Source: Streptomyces caniferus (GTDB lineage: Bacteria; Actinomycetota; Actinomycetes; Streptomycetales; Streptomycetaceae). Taken from it: a DNA stretch of 64,000 nucleotides. Of this stretch, positions 1 through 9,062 are shown one piece after another. Location: NCBI RefSeq assembly GCF_009811555.1, contig NZ_BLIN01000005.1:1497501-1561500 (forward strand), in the 5' to 3' direction. The stretch's first letter is position 1, and every line of letters starts with the position of its first letter. A program made the translations under genes and the position numbers. Below the pieces are notes generated by a model. The model saw nothing but the letters and a program-made list of their open reading frames with translations. It was not told where the DNA came from and searched no databases.

Positions 1-1
1 C

Positions 2-271
2 TTCCGCACAACGAGGTTCCTCGGTGCTTCGCTGATCGACACCGACATGAGGGGGGCGGACCTGACGGATGCCGTCCTTGACGAGAACATCTTCGAGATC
101 AAGGCCGACGACTCCACGGTGATGCGTGGCTTGACAGGCACCGTATTCGGGCCGGTCACCGTCTTCAGTGGCGAGTCGTCCCGAGAACTGGCCGGCACCG
201 AACTCGAGGCATGGATCGCTGAGCGGGGTGGGCAGGTACGGGTACTTCCTCCGTACCGCACACCGCAGTAG
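2..271 (+). CDS. Pentapeptide-repeat protein, C-terminal part
   Basis: The frame is open from the left edge and ends at a TAG at 271, so this is the 3' end of a longer gene. The first residues show pentapeptide-repeat periodicity (GASLIDTDMRGADLTDAVLD, with A/L/I at every fifth position), which normally folds as a right-handed quadrilateral beta helix. The last 50 residues lose the repeat and form an ordinary C-terminal tail. Pentapeptide-repeat proteins have varied roles, so no specific function is claimed. An internal ATG at 47 is probably not the true start, because the repeat pattern continues upstream of it. Confidence 0.7.
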   Translation, partial: FRTTRFLGASLIDTDMRGADLTDAVLDENIFEIKADDSTVMRGLTGTVFGPVTVFSGESSRELAGTELEAWIAERGGQVRVLPPYRTPQ

Positions 272-414
272 GGCCACGCCCCGGAGTTCACGACAGAGCA
301 ATGCAGGAGATCCACAGAGCGCTCGCCACAGTCCTCCGCACTCGGCTCTACACCCAGGGAAAGTTCGGTGAGCCCCATTTCGGGGGGGGGCTCACCGGGC
401 TGAAACAGGAAGTT

Positions 415-693
415 CGATGGCCATGCTGATGCGCTCAAGCCAGGAGGCAAGGCAGAGACCACCACGGTGCGCGAGACGTTGGACGAGACTGGGGTCCACT
501 GCGCAGGGAGCCGCCTGCGACCGGCGTGCTGTGCGAGTACTTCCTCTGTGAGTACCTGGCCGGCGAGGCCACCAACAGCGACGCGGCCGAGAACACCGAC
601 GTGATGTGGGTCCTCAGAAACGCGGTGCCCCACTTCATCTCCGTCGATACGATCTTCCCACCCATCCTGGCCGTCCTGGAGGAGCAGACGTGA
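415..693 (+). pseudogene. Broken NUDIX hydrolase gene
   Basis: Two reading frames each hold half of one NUDIX protein. The first (about 415-525) encodes a NUDIX box of the form PGGKAE...VRETLDETGV. The second (from about 518) encodes VLCEYFLCEYLAGEA and a tail ending EEQT at the TGA at 693, typical of the C-terminal half of actinomycete NUDIX proteins. They are joined only by a frameshift near 515-525, and no start or full N-terminus is seen upstream. The TGA overlaps the GTG start of the intact NUDIX gene that follows, so the two were once a coupled pair. Confidence 0.6.
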
Positions 694-1103
694 CGCAGCA
701 GAACACGGACGAGCAGTCGGGTATCGCCGCCGCCATCGTCGTTCACGAGGGCTGTGTGCTCATGGTCCGCCGCCGGGTGAGCGAGGGACAGCTGTCCTGG
801 CAGTTTCCGGCCGGAGAGGTCGAGCCCGGCGAGGAACGCGAGGACGCTGCCGTACGGGAGACCCACGAGGAGACAGGGCTGACCGTGATGGCGGTCAAGC
901 TGCTCGGCGAGCGCGTCCACCCGAAGACGGGCCGCCTGATGTCGTACACCGCCTGCCAGATGCTGGGCGGCACAGCTCATGTAGCGGACACCGAAGAGCT
1001 GGCCGAACTTGCTTGGGTCGCCCACGGTGACATCCCGGAGTACGTTCCCTACGGACTGTTCGAGCCGGTGCAGGAGTACCTCAACGGTGTCATGCCGTCC
1101 TGA
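690..1103 (+). CDS. NUDIX hydrolase
   Basis: A 137-residue protein with a complete NUDIX box around residues 42-66: GEVEPGE followed by VRETHEETGL, matching Gx5Ex7REUxEExGU. Such enzymes hydrolyse nucleoside diphosphates linked to another group; the substrate cannot be read from sequence. The GTG start at 690 was chosen because it overlaps the TGA of the upstream NUDIX remnant (GTGA) and the conserved region begins soon after. A GGAGGAG-like sequence just upstream could serve as ribosome site. Transcription would end at the hairpin at 1285-1332. Confidence 0.85.
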   Translation: MTQQNTDEQSGIAAAIVVHEGCVLMVRRRVSEGQLSWQFPAGEVEPGEEREDAAVRETHEETGLTVMAVKLLGERVHPKTGRLMSYTACQMLGGTAHVADTEELAELAWVAHGDIPEYVPYGLFEPVQEYLNGVMPS

Positions 1104-1284
1104 GTCGCCCCAGAGCTCTTCGGCGTCTCGTCCGGGGGCAGCGCAGTGTCATCAAGCAGACGGCTATCCGTGTCGGTGACGTCTTGGTCGTCGTCTCGGG
1201 AGCCCCCAGCCTTGTCGATACGCGACTGAAGGGGGCCCTCGGCAAGGTGCAGCGTGCAGTTTGACTCCCGCTGTCGGCGGACTC

Positions 1285-1332
1285 GAAGTGGGGCCAGCGG
1301 CCGGGATACCTCCCAGCCGCTGGCCCCACTTC
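1285..1332. terminator. Bidirectional terminator hairpin
   Basis: A perfect 17-bp inverted repeat (GAAGTGGGGCCAGCGGC at 1285-1301 and its complement at 1316-1332) with a 14-base loop. It lies between the end of the NUDIX gene on the plus strand and the end of the pPIWI-RE gene on the minus strand, where a shared terminator for convergent transcripts is expected. There is no U-tract, which is normal in Streptomyces. Confidence 0.8.
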
Positions 1333-1386
1333 TCATCTCGCGCGATCGTCCGTGATCGTGCCCTCAACGGCTGGGAGGACGGCGGC

Positions 1387-4371
1387 TTATGCGTCGCCTC
1401 CGCCTGCTTCCCTGAGGATCTCGAGGCTCTCTGCGTCCTTGGGTTCGGAGCGGCGGAACTGCGGGTGGCCGAGGTCCATCTGGAGTGCGGCGTGAAGTGG
1501 CGCGGGGTAGCGGGTTCGATCGGACCACGAGAGCGCCTGGTGGCTGAGTCGGGCTGCGGCGACGGCGAGGGCCTCGCGCTCGTACCCGTCGCGCGTGTAC
1601 ATCGGAGTGATTTCGCGAGTGGTCATGCTGTACCAGGGGGAGTTGAGTTCGTTCTCCTTGCGCTCGTCAGCGTTCTTTGACGCCTTGCCCGGGTCGGCGC
1701 GCCAGCGGGTCTTCCACTGTCCGTGGCGCTTCTTGCCGTAGTTGCGGGGCTCGGTGAAAAGGAACCATGGATGCCCCTCGGGACGGTCTTCCGGGTAGTA
1801 GAGGTCGCTGGAGGTCTTGAGCGGCTTGGTGGTGCCGTTCTTCAGCTTCTCAATGACGGAGACGAGTCGTGGCATCTCGGCCTGCGCGCAATTCATGCGG
1901 ATGATGCTGACGGGATTCCAGGAGGCGGGCAGGCCGCTTCCTGGAAGCCACAGGCGGGGGTCGTCCGGGTCAGGGCTGAGGCCCTGCTTGTTGTTGTGCA
2001 GGCCCGGCCACACGCGGCGGCTGGCGTGGCCGTCGATCATCAGGGCGTACGGGAGCCCATCGAGCTCGTCGCTGAGGTCTTGGAGGGCGGTACGGACGTC
2101 CTCGCCGGCCTGTGCCCAACGCTGCATTTCACCTTGGCCGTCCTGCGTGTGCAGAGGGTAGTTGGAGGCATGGAAATTGCTCTGCGCCCGCGCGTAGTGC
2201 TCCCACTGCGGGTGGATGTTGCTCCAACCGAGCATGCGCCAGGTCTCGCCGGCCTTGCGGGACGGGATCACCGCGGTGGCGGTGATGATCCTCTTGGGCT
2301 GTCCCTTGTACTTGCGGTCGGTGGCCTGCTTGCGGATATGGATGCCCACAAAGGCCATGCGGGGCAGCGGATACGGGTCGTCTTCAGGGTAGAGAGCACG
2401 CTCGAACCGGTCGTCGATCACGCCGCACGATCGGTACAAGTCCAGCTGGCCCATGTAGACGCGGTGGTCTTCGAACGCCGCAGCGGGCTTCTTGACGGTG
2501 CTGAACGTCTTGGTGAACGGGTCGTACGTGCGGCCAACCAAGAACTGAGACGGCACCGCGGCCTTTGCGAGCTCCCGTACCACCTGGTGTTTGGCGTCAT
2601 TCTCGGCGAGGGCGGACTTCACCTCGGCGGGCTTCATGCCTTCGTGTTCTTCCCCGCGGACGGGGAGCTCCGTCTCGCACCAGGCCGCGAGGAGCACGCC
2701 TGGCTCTGCGAACTGGCTGATGAGGGCCTCGGCATCCGAGGTCCTCTCCTTTCCAGGGCCGTGCTCCAGCAACGTCTCGGCGTTGCAGAAGACTGCCTCG
2801 ATGCCCTCCGCGAGAGGCGTGGTGTCCTTTCCGTTGGGGTCGGGGTCGATGTGTTCCGGATCGAGGTCGTAGGGGTGGGCGAGACCATGGATCATGCGCG
2901 TGAGGGTCTCGTCCCGGTACCAGAGACACAGGATGCGGAGCTTGGTGTAGCCGGCTGCTTCGATGGAGCGCCGGATGCTGTCAGGCGAGGGGTTGCCGAT
3001 GAGGTCGATGTAATCCCCGTCGCTCTTTCGCTTCTTCTTCTCCTTCTCCTGCGTCGAGGTGGCGGGCTCGTGGGGCCGCTTGCCGAAGACGTTCCCCTTC
3101 GACTTCAGCTCGAGCAGAGAGACGGCGTCGCCGAAGGCGCGCCGGATCTGGTCCTGCAGAAGGGAGAGCTGGTAGATGCCGGCGCCGGTACCGACGGCGA
3201 AGGAGTCCGTTTTGGGCATGGTCGGCCGGATGGTGCCGGGCGCGGGTGTGAGGATGTCGATCCTCTTGCCGTTTTCGTCCCTGAGGTTCAGGCGGTGGCG
3301 TTCGTCGGCAACACGTTCCTCCAACGCCGTGAGCGCTGTCCGGTCGGCGTCGAGTTTCGCCAGGATCTCCAGCGCGTGCTTGTTCGCCTGGCGCAGGCCC
3401 CATCCGTCCAGAGAGAGGGACATCAGGGGGCGGTGGGTGCCGTGGTCGAGCAAGGCGGTGCGTGCGTGGACGACGGTGTTGTTGACGCGGCGGATGTGTG
3501 CGTTCAGGTTCAGGACGGGGTTGGGCTCGGCGGTGTAGGTGGCCATCTTCACCGAGACGCGGGACATGGCGTACTGGACTTGCGCCCGTGTGGGGTCCTT
3601 GGGGCGGGCGGTGGCAGCTTCACTGAGGTCGACGGGGTGGGCCAGGGAGGCGAACAGCGGGCCGATGGGGTGGTCCCATGCGATCAGACCGCCGTCGCTA
3701 TCGGGTCGGTAGTACACAGCCGCGGTGTTGGTGGACGGCTGCCAGTCGACGATGCGTTCCTTCGTCACGCCGTCCTTCGTCTCGTACGGCTCACGGACCG
3801 GTTCCACTTCCGTGTCCAAGAGCGGTTTAGCGGCCAGCTTCTTCGCGATATGCCACTTCACCGCCTGATAGGCCCAGCTGTCAGGGCTGGCTGGCCCGCC
3901 GTCCTGCTGGGCGAGGATGTTCTCGGCGAGGCTGAGCGACTGCGGCGTGACACCGGCCACCAGTTTCGCCAGGGCGGGCTCGTCCATGAACGGGATCTCG
4001 TCGAGAGGGATCTTGCGGACGATCCCTTCCAGGTAGGTGAAAACGTTCTTGAGGACGCCGGATTCCACGGGGCTGAGCGTCACCATGAACGCCAGGTTTC
4101 TGTCCAGGTACACGTACCCGTCGGTGATCTGCTGGAGAACGGTGACCGCGATGGAGTACGGAATCAGGAAGGGGTCGGAATCCTGTACGCCTTCAATCCG
4201 CTTGCTGTTGCGGTTGGCCGTGGTGCCCAGGTCGCGCCAGGCTCTGCGCGTCGGCGAGTGGTAGTCACCGAAGTCCCAGACCAGGGCGGTCATGCCGTCC
4301 AGGAGCTGTGGGGTGCACTTGATCGATGTGGTGTGCGCGGTGAGATCCCGCTGCGTGCTGCGACGCCCCAT
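1387..4371 (-). CDS. pPIWI-RE module protein (PIWI/Argonaute superfamily)
   Basis: A 994-residue protein and the last gene of a three-gene operon matching the architecture described by Burroughs, Iyer and Aravind for the prokaryotic pPIWI-RE family: restriction-fold nuclease, DinG helicase, PIWI protein. The C-terminal third resembles an RNase H-fold PIWI domain: a strand ending LMIDGHASRRVWPGL at about residues 777-791, then NCAQAEM around 827-833, plausibly the conserved R and E that name the family. A DE/K-rich insert lies near 430-450. The family is predicted to bind an oligonucleotide guide and act with the helicase and nuclease on invading DNA or R-loops. That is prediction, and I cannot tell whether this RNase H site is catalytic. 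The start has an AAGAGGTAAG ribosome site; an 83-base gap separates it from the helicase. Confidence 0.9.
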   Translation of the reverse strand: MGRRSTQRDLTAHTTSIKCTPQLLDGMTALVWDFGDYHSPTRRAWRDLGTTANRNSKRIEGVQDSDPFLIPYSIAVTVLQQITDGYVYLDRNLAFMVTLSPVESGVLKNVFTYLEGIVRKIPLDEIPFMDEPALAKLVAGVTPQSLSLAENILAQQDGGPASPDSWAYQAVKWHIAKKLAAKPLLDTEVEPVREPYETKDGVTKERIVDWQPSTNTAAVYYRPDSDGGLIAWDHPIGPLFASLAHPVDLSEAATARPKDPTRAQVQYAMSRVSVKMATYTAEPNPVLNLNAHIRRVNNTVVHARTALLDHGTHRPLMSLSLDGWGLRQANKHALEILAKLDADRTALTALEERVADERHRLNLRDENGKRIDILTPAPGTIRPTMPKTDSFAVGTGAGIYQLSLLQDQIRRAFGDAVSLLELKSKGNVFGKRPHEPATSTQEKEKKKRKSDGDYIDLIGNPSPDSIRRSIEAAGYTKLRILCLWYRDETLTRMIHGLAHPYDLDPEHIDPDPNGKDTTPLAEGIEAVFCNAETLLEHGPGKERTSDAEALISQFAEPGVLLAAWCETELPVRGEEHEGMKPAEVKSALAENDAKHQVVRELAKAAVPSQFLVGRTYDPFTKTFSTVKKPAAAFEDHRVYMGQLDLYRSCGVIDDRFERALYPEDDPYPLPRMAFVGIHIRKQATDRKYKGQPKRIITATAVIPSRKAGETWRMLGWSNIHPQWEHYARAQSNFHASNYPLHTQDGQGEMQRWAQAGEDVRTALQDLSDELDGLPYALMIDGHASRRVWPGLHNNKQGLSPDPDDPRLWLPGSGLPASWNPVSIIRMNCAQAEMPRLVSVIEKLKNGTTKPLKTSSDLYYPEDRPEGHPWFLFTEPRNYGKKRHGQWKTRWRADPGKASKNADERKENELNSPWYSMTTREITPMYTRDGYEREALAVAAARLSHQALSWSDRTRYPAPLHAALQMDLGHPQFRRSEPKDAESLEILREAGGGDA

Positions 4372-4454
4372 GGACGGTCTTACCTCTTCTCTCGGCTTTT
4401 CTCTCGGACAGCCCCGGCCTGCACCGGCGGCGGGCGGGGGCAGATGTAGGTCAT

Positions 4455-7400
4455 TCAGAGCATCTCGCGATCGAGTCCTGCGTAGGTGAGGAATGCCTGA
4501 AGCGCTTGACCGTAGAGCTCATTCATGATTGCGCGCTGCTCGGGGTTCCAGTCGGCATAGATCTGCTTGATGATCGTGGCCAGGTCGGAGCTGAACTTCT
4601 GGTCGTGGATGGCGTGGTCCACGATGTGCAGGGTCATGTCGGTTTCGCCGCGGCGGGCTCGGCCGGCGAGCTGGATGAGCAGGACGAGCATTCCTGCGAC
4701 GAGTTCTTTGCGCAGGTCGTGGTCCATGTTGGAGAACCGGGCCGGGGAGCGGAGGATCTTGGAGAGTTGCTTCCAGGAGGCTTCCCCGGCGCTGCGCAAC
4801 TCGGCCAGCGGGGTGTCGCTGCCACCTACGGGGAGGGTGTTGACGCCAGCGGCGTTGACGCTCGCGTGCATCCAGTCGGTGTCCTCGATGCTGAGGACGG
4901 GCCGGACACAGAGGTAGATGTCGCGGACTGCGGAGCGTGTGCCCACGACGATGTTCAGACCTCGTCCGATGACAGCGAGGGGGGCGATCAGGATCTCCCC
5001 GCGGTCGGGGAAGTCCTTCAGTTCCTCGCGGACCATCCTGTCCACGTGAGGAGGCAGGTTCTCCTCGTAGTTCTGCTTCTCTGCCTTCTTCACGAGCAGG
5101 CAGACTCGGTGGTTCAGACCATCGGCTTGCGCCACTCCGGAAGCGAGGTGGGAGGCCTGCTCGTAGGAGTTGACGGTGAGAATGACACGGGCTCGTTCCG
5201 GCTCCCGCTTCTCCAGGCGGGTCAGGCGTCGGGCGAGCTGCTGCTCGTAAAGACCTCGCCCCAGATCCCGCAGGGCGTTGGGCTTCAGTTCCGGGGGCAG
5301 ACCACCGATACGCATCGCGTCGCCGGCACCACTGCGTACGGGGGTTGCGAGGGTGACGATGGATTCGGGGCGCGTATCGGGCAGCCACCATCGCACCGGG
5401 GCGTGGATGTGCTCCTGCACGGCCTGTGGCAGGTAGGCGGTGGCCGACAGTCCCATCACGGGCCGCTGTACGCCGGCGGTCAACAGCGATGTGAGACCGC
5501 CGAGTTCGGAAACAAACGTATGCGGATCGCCCCCGAACGACCGGGAGAGGAGCTCGGCTTCCTTCTCCTTGTTGTCCATGCCTTTGACCTGGTAGCCGTG
5601 GATGGAGCGGCCCAGCATCGCCAGGGGGTACAGGGTGGCCACCGTGCTGCTGCGCATGGTCTCAAGGATCTTGCGGACCGAGCCCAGGTCGAGGTAGCGC
5701 AGGGTCTGTGCCTGCGCGCGCAGTTCGTCGAGTGCGCCGTCGAGTTCGCGCAGCACCGTCCGGGTTACCAGCAGGTTGATCACAGCAGCCTGCCGGTGCG
5801 CGTCGGGCACGAGCCCGAGGAGAAGCTTGCGCATCTCGTCGCGGGTGTCCGTGAGATGGTCCTGGCCGCGCTGCGCTGTAAGCGTCACCAGGGCGGTCTG
5901 AACGGCGTCCCAGTCCGCGCCTTCGGGGAGGTCGAACTCTTCCTCGTCCGGCTCGGAGCCGTACCAGCGGGCGGGCATGATCTCGTTGAGGAAGGCGAAC
6001 AGCTCGGGCGGGTTGTCCTCGGCCGCAGTCGCTTCGGGGAAGAGGATCTGCAGGATCTCACGGTCCCGTGAGTGGGCCAGACGCCAGCCGGTGTTGTCGC
6101 GGCCGGCGCCGTCGGGGCCATCCGTTTCGTTGCCGGGATTCAACTTCAGCCCTCGTCCGGAGCAGAGCCACAGCAGCAGCATCTCGGCCATGAGGCGGGC
6201 ATGGCTGACTGGTGAGACGAGCCCCATCTCGTGGACAACGGGAAGGTTCTTCGCGTCGGAGTCGATCTCCCGCAGTGCGGTTGTCCTCTTCCGGGAGGCG
6301 AGAGTGATTTCCGAAGTGCAGCGGCTGATCGCTGCTGTCTGGAAGGCGTCGATCTCGTCGATCACCAGGGCATCGCAGGAGCGCAGGGTCATCTCCAGGA
6401 CGCTCATGCCACGGGTGCCGCGCGCCTGACCGCGGAACTCCTGCCCGTCCAACACGACACCGATGCGAGTGCGCCCTTCGAGCAGGTTTGCGTGGTTGGT
6501 GACGATGACGGCCGCGTTGGTGGCCCGGTAGAACTGCTGGAATTTCCCGCACGTCGGTGCGAACGGGCAGGTCAGTCGGTTGGAGCCAGTGGTCTCTGAG
6601 GTCAGCGAAGTGCAGTTCTCTTCCCCGTAGGGGTACAGGGTGGGCGGGTCCATCAGCGCCCGCTGCGCGCATCCCGTCGACAGAAGGCCGATGTCCGTTT
6701 TGGCGCGACGGTCCCACTCATCGATCTGGGTGGAGGTGCCCAGGGCTGCGTAGTCCATGGCGCGCCGGTGCATGCTTGACGGGGACATCAACGGGGTGCA
6801 GTGAGTGAGCTCAGTGAGACGTTTGATCTTGTGGAGATAGGCCAGGTCGTGGTTGATGTCCCAGGCCATCTCCAAGGTGGCCCGGACGTCTGTGACGGCG
6901 AGAGCGATGCGCCGGTCGTTCAGAGCAGCCCAGGAGGCCAGAACCCTCACCAGGACGGTCTTGCCGCTTCCTGTGGGAGCGTTGAGCAGCTGCAGATCGC
7001 CAGCAGTCAGGTCGAGTTCGGTCAGCGCCCCCGTCGTCGTTTTCATGCTCTTGAAGAACCGCTTGAGCACCTTGTGCAGGTAGCGGACGCTCTTGTCCTG
7101 CCCGCTGAGCGTCTTGGCGACCTCCAACAGCTGATCCACGGTCGGTGCGACCCGGTCGCGCTGTGGGCGGGTGTGCACCTGAGGCAGGACTTCGTGTCCG
7201 GGTGCTTCCAGGAAGCCAGGCGTTGCCGGGATGTGGATCTCCCGGCTGGTTGTACCGTGCTCCGGACCCAGATAGGCAGTCCTCGTCTTCAGCTTTCCGG
7301 GGCCGGCGAATGCCTGGGCCTTGGGGCGCTTGCCGAAGGTGAAGAAGGGGCCGGTGACGCGTTGCACGTATCCGAGGAAGTCACCTCCCATCCGGGGGAT

Positions 7401-7757
7401 CGCTGCGTCTGCCAGGTGCGGGTCGCCGGGCGGCAAACGCAGCGAACCTCCCGAGCGGTCTGCGATGTCCGGCTCGGACGACAGGACTCCGAGCAGGGCG
7501 AGCACTGAGGTCCTGAGCTTCTTCGGATCCGTCCACTCCTGGGCCATCAAGGTCATCACCTGGCGGATCAGGTTCCGCTCGGCGACAGGCAAGTTCGGCC
7601 ATTCCGACCAGGCTTGCGGCTTGCGGTGAGCGAAGAACGTGGCCTCCTCGAAGCCGGCCAGAACGTGTCCCTCGTCGTCCTTGCGCGGGAAGTAGTGCGC
7701 TGCCAGCGCGAGCGCTCCGGCGAGGCCGGCCTCCGTCCCCGTCATGTCCCCGCTCAT
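4455..7757 (-). CDS. DinG/XPD-type helicase of the pPIWI-RE system
   Basis: An 1100-residue superfamily 2 helicase. Walker A is NAPTGSGKT at about residues 260-268, the Walker B/DEAD-type box is VIDEID near 465-470, a GLSATAYLP motif III lies in the second half, and the arginine-finger motif GRARRGETD is near the C-terminus. Between Walker A and the DEID box, about 60-100 residues before it, are four cysteines (about 363, 382, 397, 403), followed by AAVIVTNHANLL. This is the layout of the iron-sulfur insertion and NH motif of DinG/XPD enzymes. DinG-family helicases unwind R-loops and forked DNA, which is why the pPIWI-RE system is thought to act on RNA-DNA hybrids. The ATG at 7757 was chosen because it overlaps the TGA of the nuclease gene (ATGA), implying translational coupling. 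Confidence 0.9.
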   Translation of the reverse strand: MSGDMTGTEAGLAGALALAAHYFPRKDDEGHVLAGFEEATFFAHRKPQAWSEWPNLPVAERNLIRQVMTLMAQEWTDPKKLRTSVLALLGVLSSEPDIADRSGGSLRLPPGDPHLADAAIPRMGGDFLGYVQRVTGPFFTFGKRPKAQAFAGPGKLKTRTAYLGPEHGTTSREIHIPATPGFLEAPGHEVLPQVHTRPQRDRVAPTVDQLLEVAKTLSGQDKSVRYLHKVLKRFFKSMKTTTGALTELDLTAGDLQLLNAPTGSGKTVLVRVLASWAALNDRRIALAVTDVRATLEMAWDINHDLAYLHKIKRLTELTHCTPLMSPSSMHRRAMDYAALGTSTQIDEWDRRAKTDIGLLSTGCAQRALMDPPTLYPYGEENCTSLTSETTGSNRLTCPFAPTCGKFQQFYRATNAAVIVTNHANLLEGRTRIGVVLDGQEFRGQARGTRGMSVLEMTLRSCDALVIDEIDAFQTAAISRCTSEITLASRKRTTALREIDSDAKNLPVVHEMGLVSPVSHARLMAEMLLLWLCSGRGLKLNPGNETDGPDGAGRDNTGWRLAHSRDREILQILFPEATAAEDNPPELFAFLNEIMPARWYGSEPDEEEFDLPEGADWDAVQTALVTLTAQRGQDHLTDTRDEMRKLLLGLVPDAHRQAAVINLLVTRTVLRELDGALDELRAQAQTLRYLDLGSVRKILETMRSSTVATLYPLAMLGRSIHGYQVKGMDNKEKEAELLSRSFGGDPHTFVSELGGLTSLLTAGVQRPVMGLSATAYLPQAVQEHIHAPVRWWLPDTRPESIVTLATPVRSGAGDAMRIGGLPPELKPNALRDLGRGLYEQQLARRLTRLEKREPERARVILTVNSYEQASHLASGVAQADGLNHRVCLLVKKAEKQNYEENLPPHVDRMVREELKDFPDRGEILIAPLAVIGRGLNIVVGTRSAVRDIYLCVRPVLSIEDTDWMHASVNAAGVNTLPVGGSDTPLAELRSAGEASWKQLSKILRSPARFSNMDHDLRKELVAGMLVLLIQLAGRARRGETDMTLHIVDHAIHDQKFSSDLATIIKQIYADWNPEQRAIMNELYGQALQAFLTYAGLDREML

Positions 7758-9007
7758 GCCTGTCCTCCCTTGACGTGCTTGACGACCATCTCCAGGTAGT
7801 CCGTCGCGGTCATTGCCGCCTTCATCCCGTGTCTGCGGCACACCGCGTTGAGCTGGTCCACCTGCTCCTTGCGATGGTCGGGCACCACCAGATACTCGGC
7901 TCCGCCCCGGTCGCCGCCGTCCATGTCAAGTTTGCTGACCAGGTGATTGGGCCAGGTGTAGTCCTTGAAGTCAGCCATGAAGCGAGGCCCATCGTTGTCC
8001 TCATGAGTCACCCACAGGTCACACTGATCCCCGTTGGGCCACAGTTGCGACGTCCAGGCTGTGCGTTCGAGCCTGGCTGAGACGGCCCGATGCAGAGCCA
8101 GTTCGGGAAGCCCGGGCACAACGGTGTATCGCCACACCGGCCGCATCAGCGCTACCGTCTCCGCCACCGCTCTGGCCTCCGGCACGAGCGGAACAGCACC
8201 GGTCCACAGCTGGGCAAATCGCCCCGATGGCACCCGGCACTCGAACGTCGGGCTCAACTCGGGGGCCGGCTCACGGCGAGTGGTCACGACGAACTCGTAA
8301 GACGCGCCCGTTTCCTCGTGCCAGGGGTAGAGGCAACGCACCTGTCCGCGAATACGCCCGCTGGATCGGTCTGCCGTCACCTTCATCGGCCAATGACAGG
8401 CCGGGCAAGGCCACCACCAGCCGCTGTACTGCCCGTACTGGGAGATTGGCCCATAAAAGTCGTTCGCCCGGGACGGCAGGTTAAGCGCGGCCAGGCCCTC
8501 CCTCGGGACGGTCGGATTCTCGACCAGCGTTCTGCGGTGCCTCTCGTAGAACGGGCCCTTGATCGCGCTGAAGACGGACTCCTGGCTGTACTCGTCATCC
8601 AGCTTGGGCTTGGTCACCTGGCCACTGAATTTCCCGACTTTCTGCGCGGCGCGCATGACACGCTGCGCTTCATGCCGGAAGTCGAAGCCTTCTTCGGTTG
8701 CGACGCCGTCGCTCTCCAGCAGCCGTACGCCCGTGAGTTCTTCGGCGTTGATCCACTCGGGCAGCAGCCGCTCAAGAGAACCCGCTCGTTCACCGGTGAG
8801 TCTGCCCATCAGTTCGTCGAAGGGGATGTGGTGGCCGGGTCCGCACGCGGCCATCAGGATCCCGTGGGCTTCCATGAGGCGGTCTAGACGTCGGGGTCCG
8901 GCCAGATCCCCGACGGCCATCGCGTGCTCGCACACCGCGAATGCCTTGACGATTTCCAGCAGGACATGGGTCTGCTGGACCGTGGTCGTGTCTCCGTGTC
9001 GCATCAT
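7754..9007 (-). CDS. Restriction-fold nuclease of the pPIWI-RE system
   Basis: A 417-residue first gene of the three-gene pPIWI-RE operon. The C-terminal region carries a PD-(D/E)xK-like core: an acidic strand CDLWVTHED, then FMADFKDY with D and K at about 346 and 348, fitting the D-x-K part of the active site. A zinc-ribbon-like segment (CPACHWP, then a later C and H) lies near residue 205. In the published family this protein is the predicted nuclease effector. The ATG at 9007 was chosen because conserved-looking sequence begins there; there is no ribosome site, but a TAGCCT box lies eight bases upstream, suggesting a leaderless mRNA. Confidence 0.85.
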   Translation of the reverse strand: MMRHGDTTTVQQTHVLLEIVKAFAVCEHAMAVGDLAGPRRLDRLMEAHGILMAACGPGHHIPFDELMGRLTGERAGSLERLLPEWINAEELTGVRLLESDGVATEEGFDFRHEAQRVMRAAQKVGKFSGQVTKPKLDDEYSQESVFSAIKGPFYERHRRTLVENPTVPREGLAALNLPSRANDFYGPISQYGQYSGWWWPCPACHWPMKVTADRSSGRIRGQVRCLYPWHEETGASYEFVVTTRREPAPELSPTFECRVPSGRFAQLWTGAVPLVPEARAVAETVALMRPVWRYTVVPGLPELALHRAVSARLERTAWTSQLWPNGDQCDLWVTHEDNDGPRFMADFKDYTWPNHLVSKLDMDGGDRGGAEYLVVPDHRKEQVDQLNAVCRRHGMKAAMTATDYLEMVVKHVKGGQA

Positions 9008-9015
9008 CGCTGGGG

Positions 9016-9021
9016 AGGCTA
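9016..9021 (-). promoter_or_regulatory. Putative -10 box, leaderless start of pPIWI-RE operon
   Basis: On the minus strand TAGCCT lies eight bases before the ATG of the nuclease gene, and no GGAGG-like site precedes that ATG. This spacing places transcription start at or next to the start codon. No convincing -35 box is visible, so the call rests on the -10 and the missing ribosome site. Confidence 0.45.
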
Positions 9022-9062
9022 CGACACGGCACTGACAATGGGCCTGGAAAGCACTCAGACGA

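Noticed and set aside
1723..4449. A 908-codon open frame on the plus strand opposite the pPIWI-RE gene
   Set aside because: It mirrors the minus-strand gene by GC-rich codon positions, has no recognisable domain and no ribosome site.
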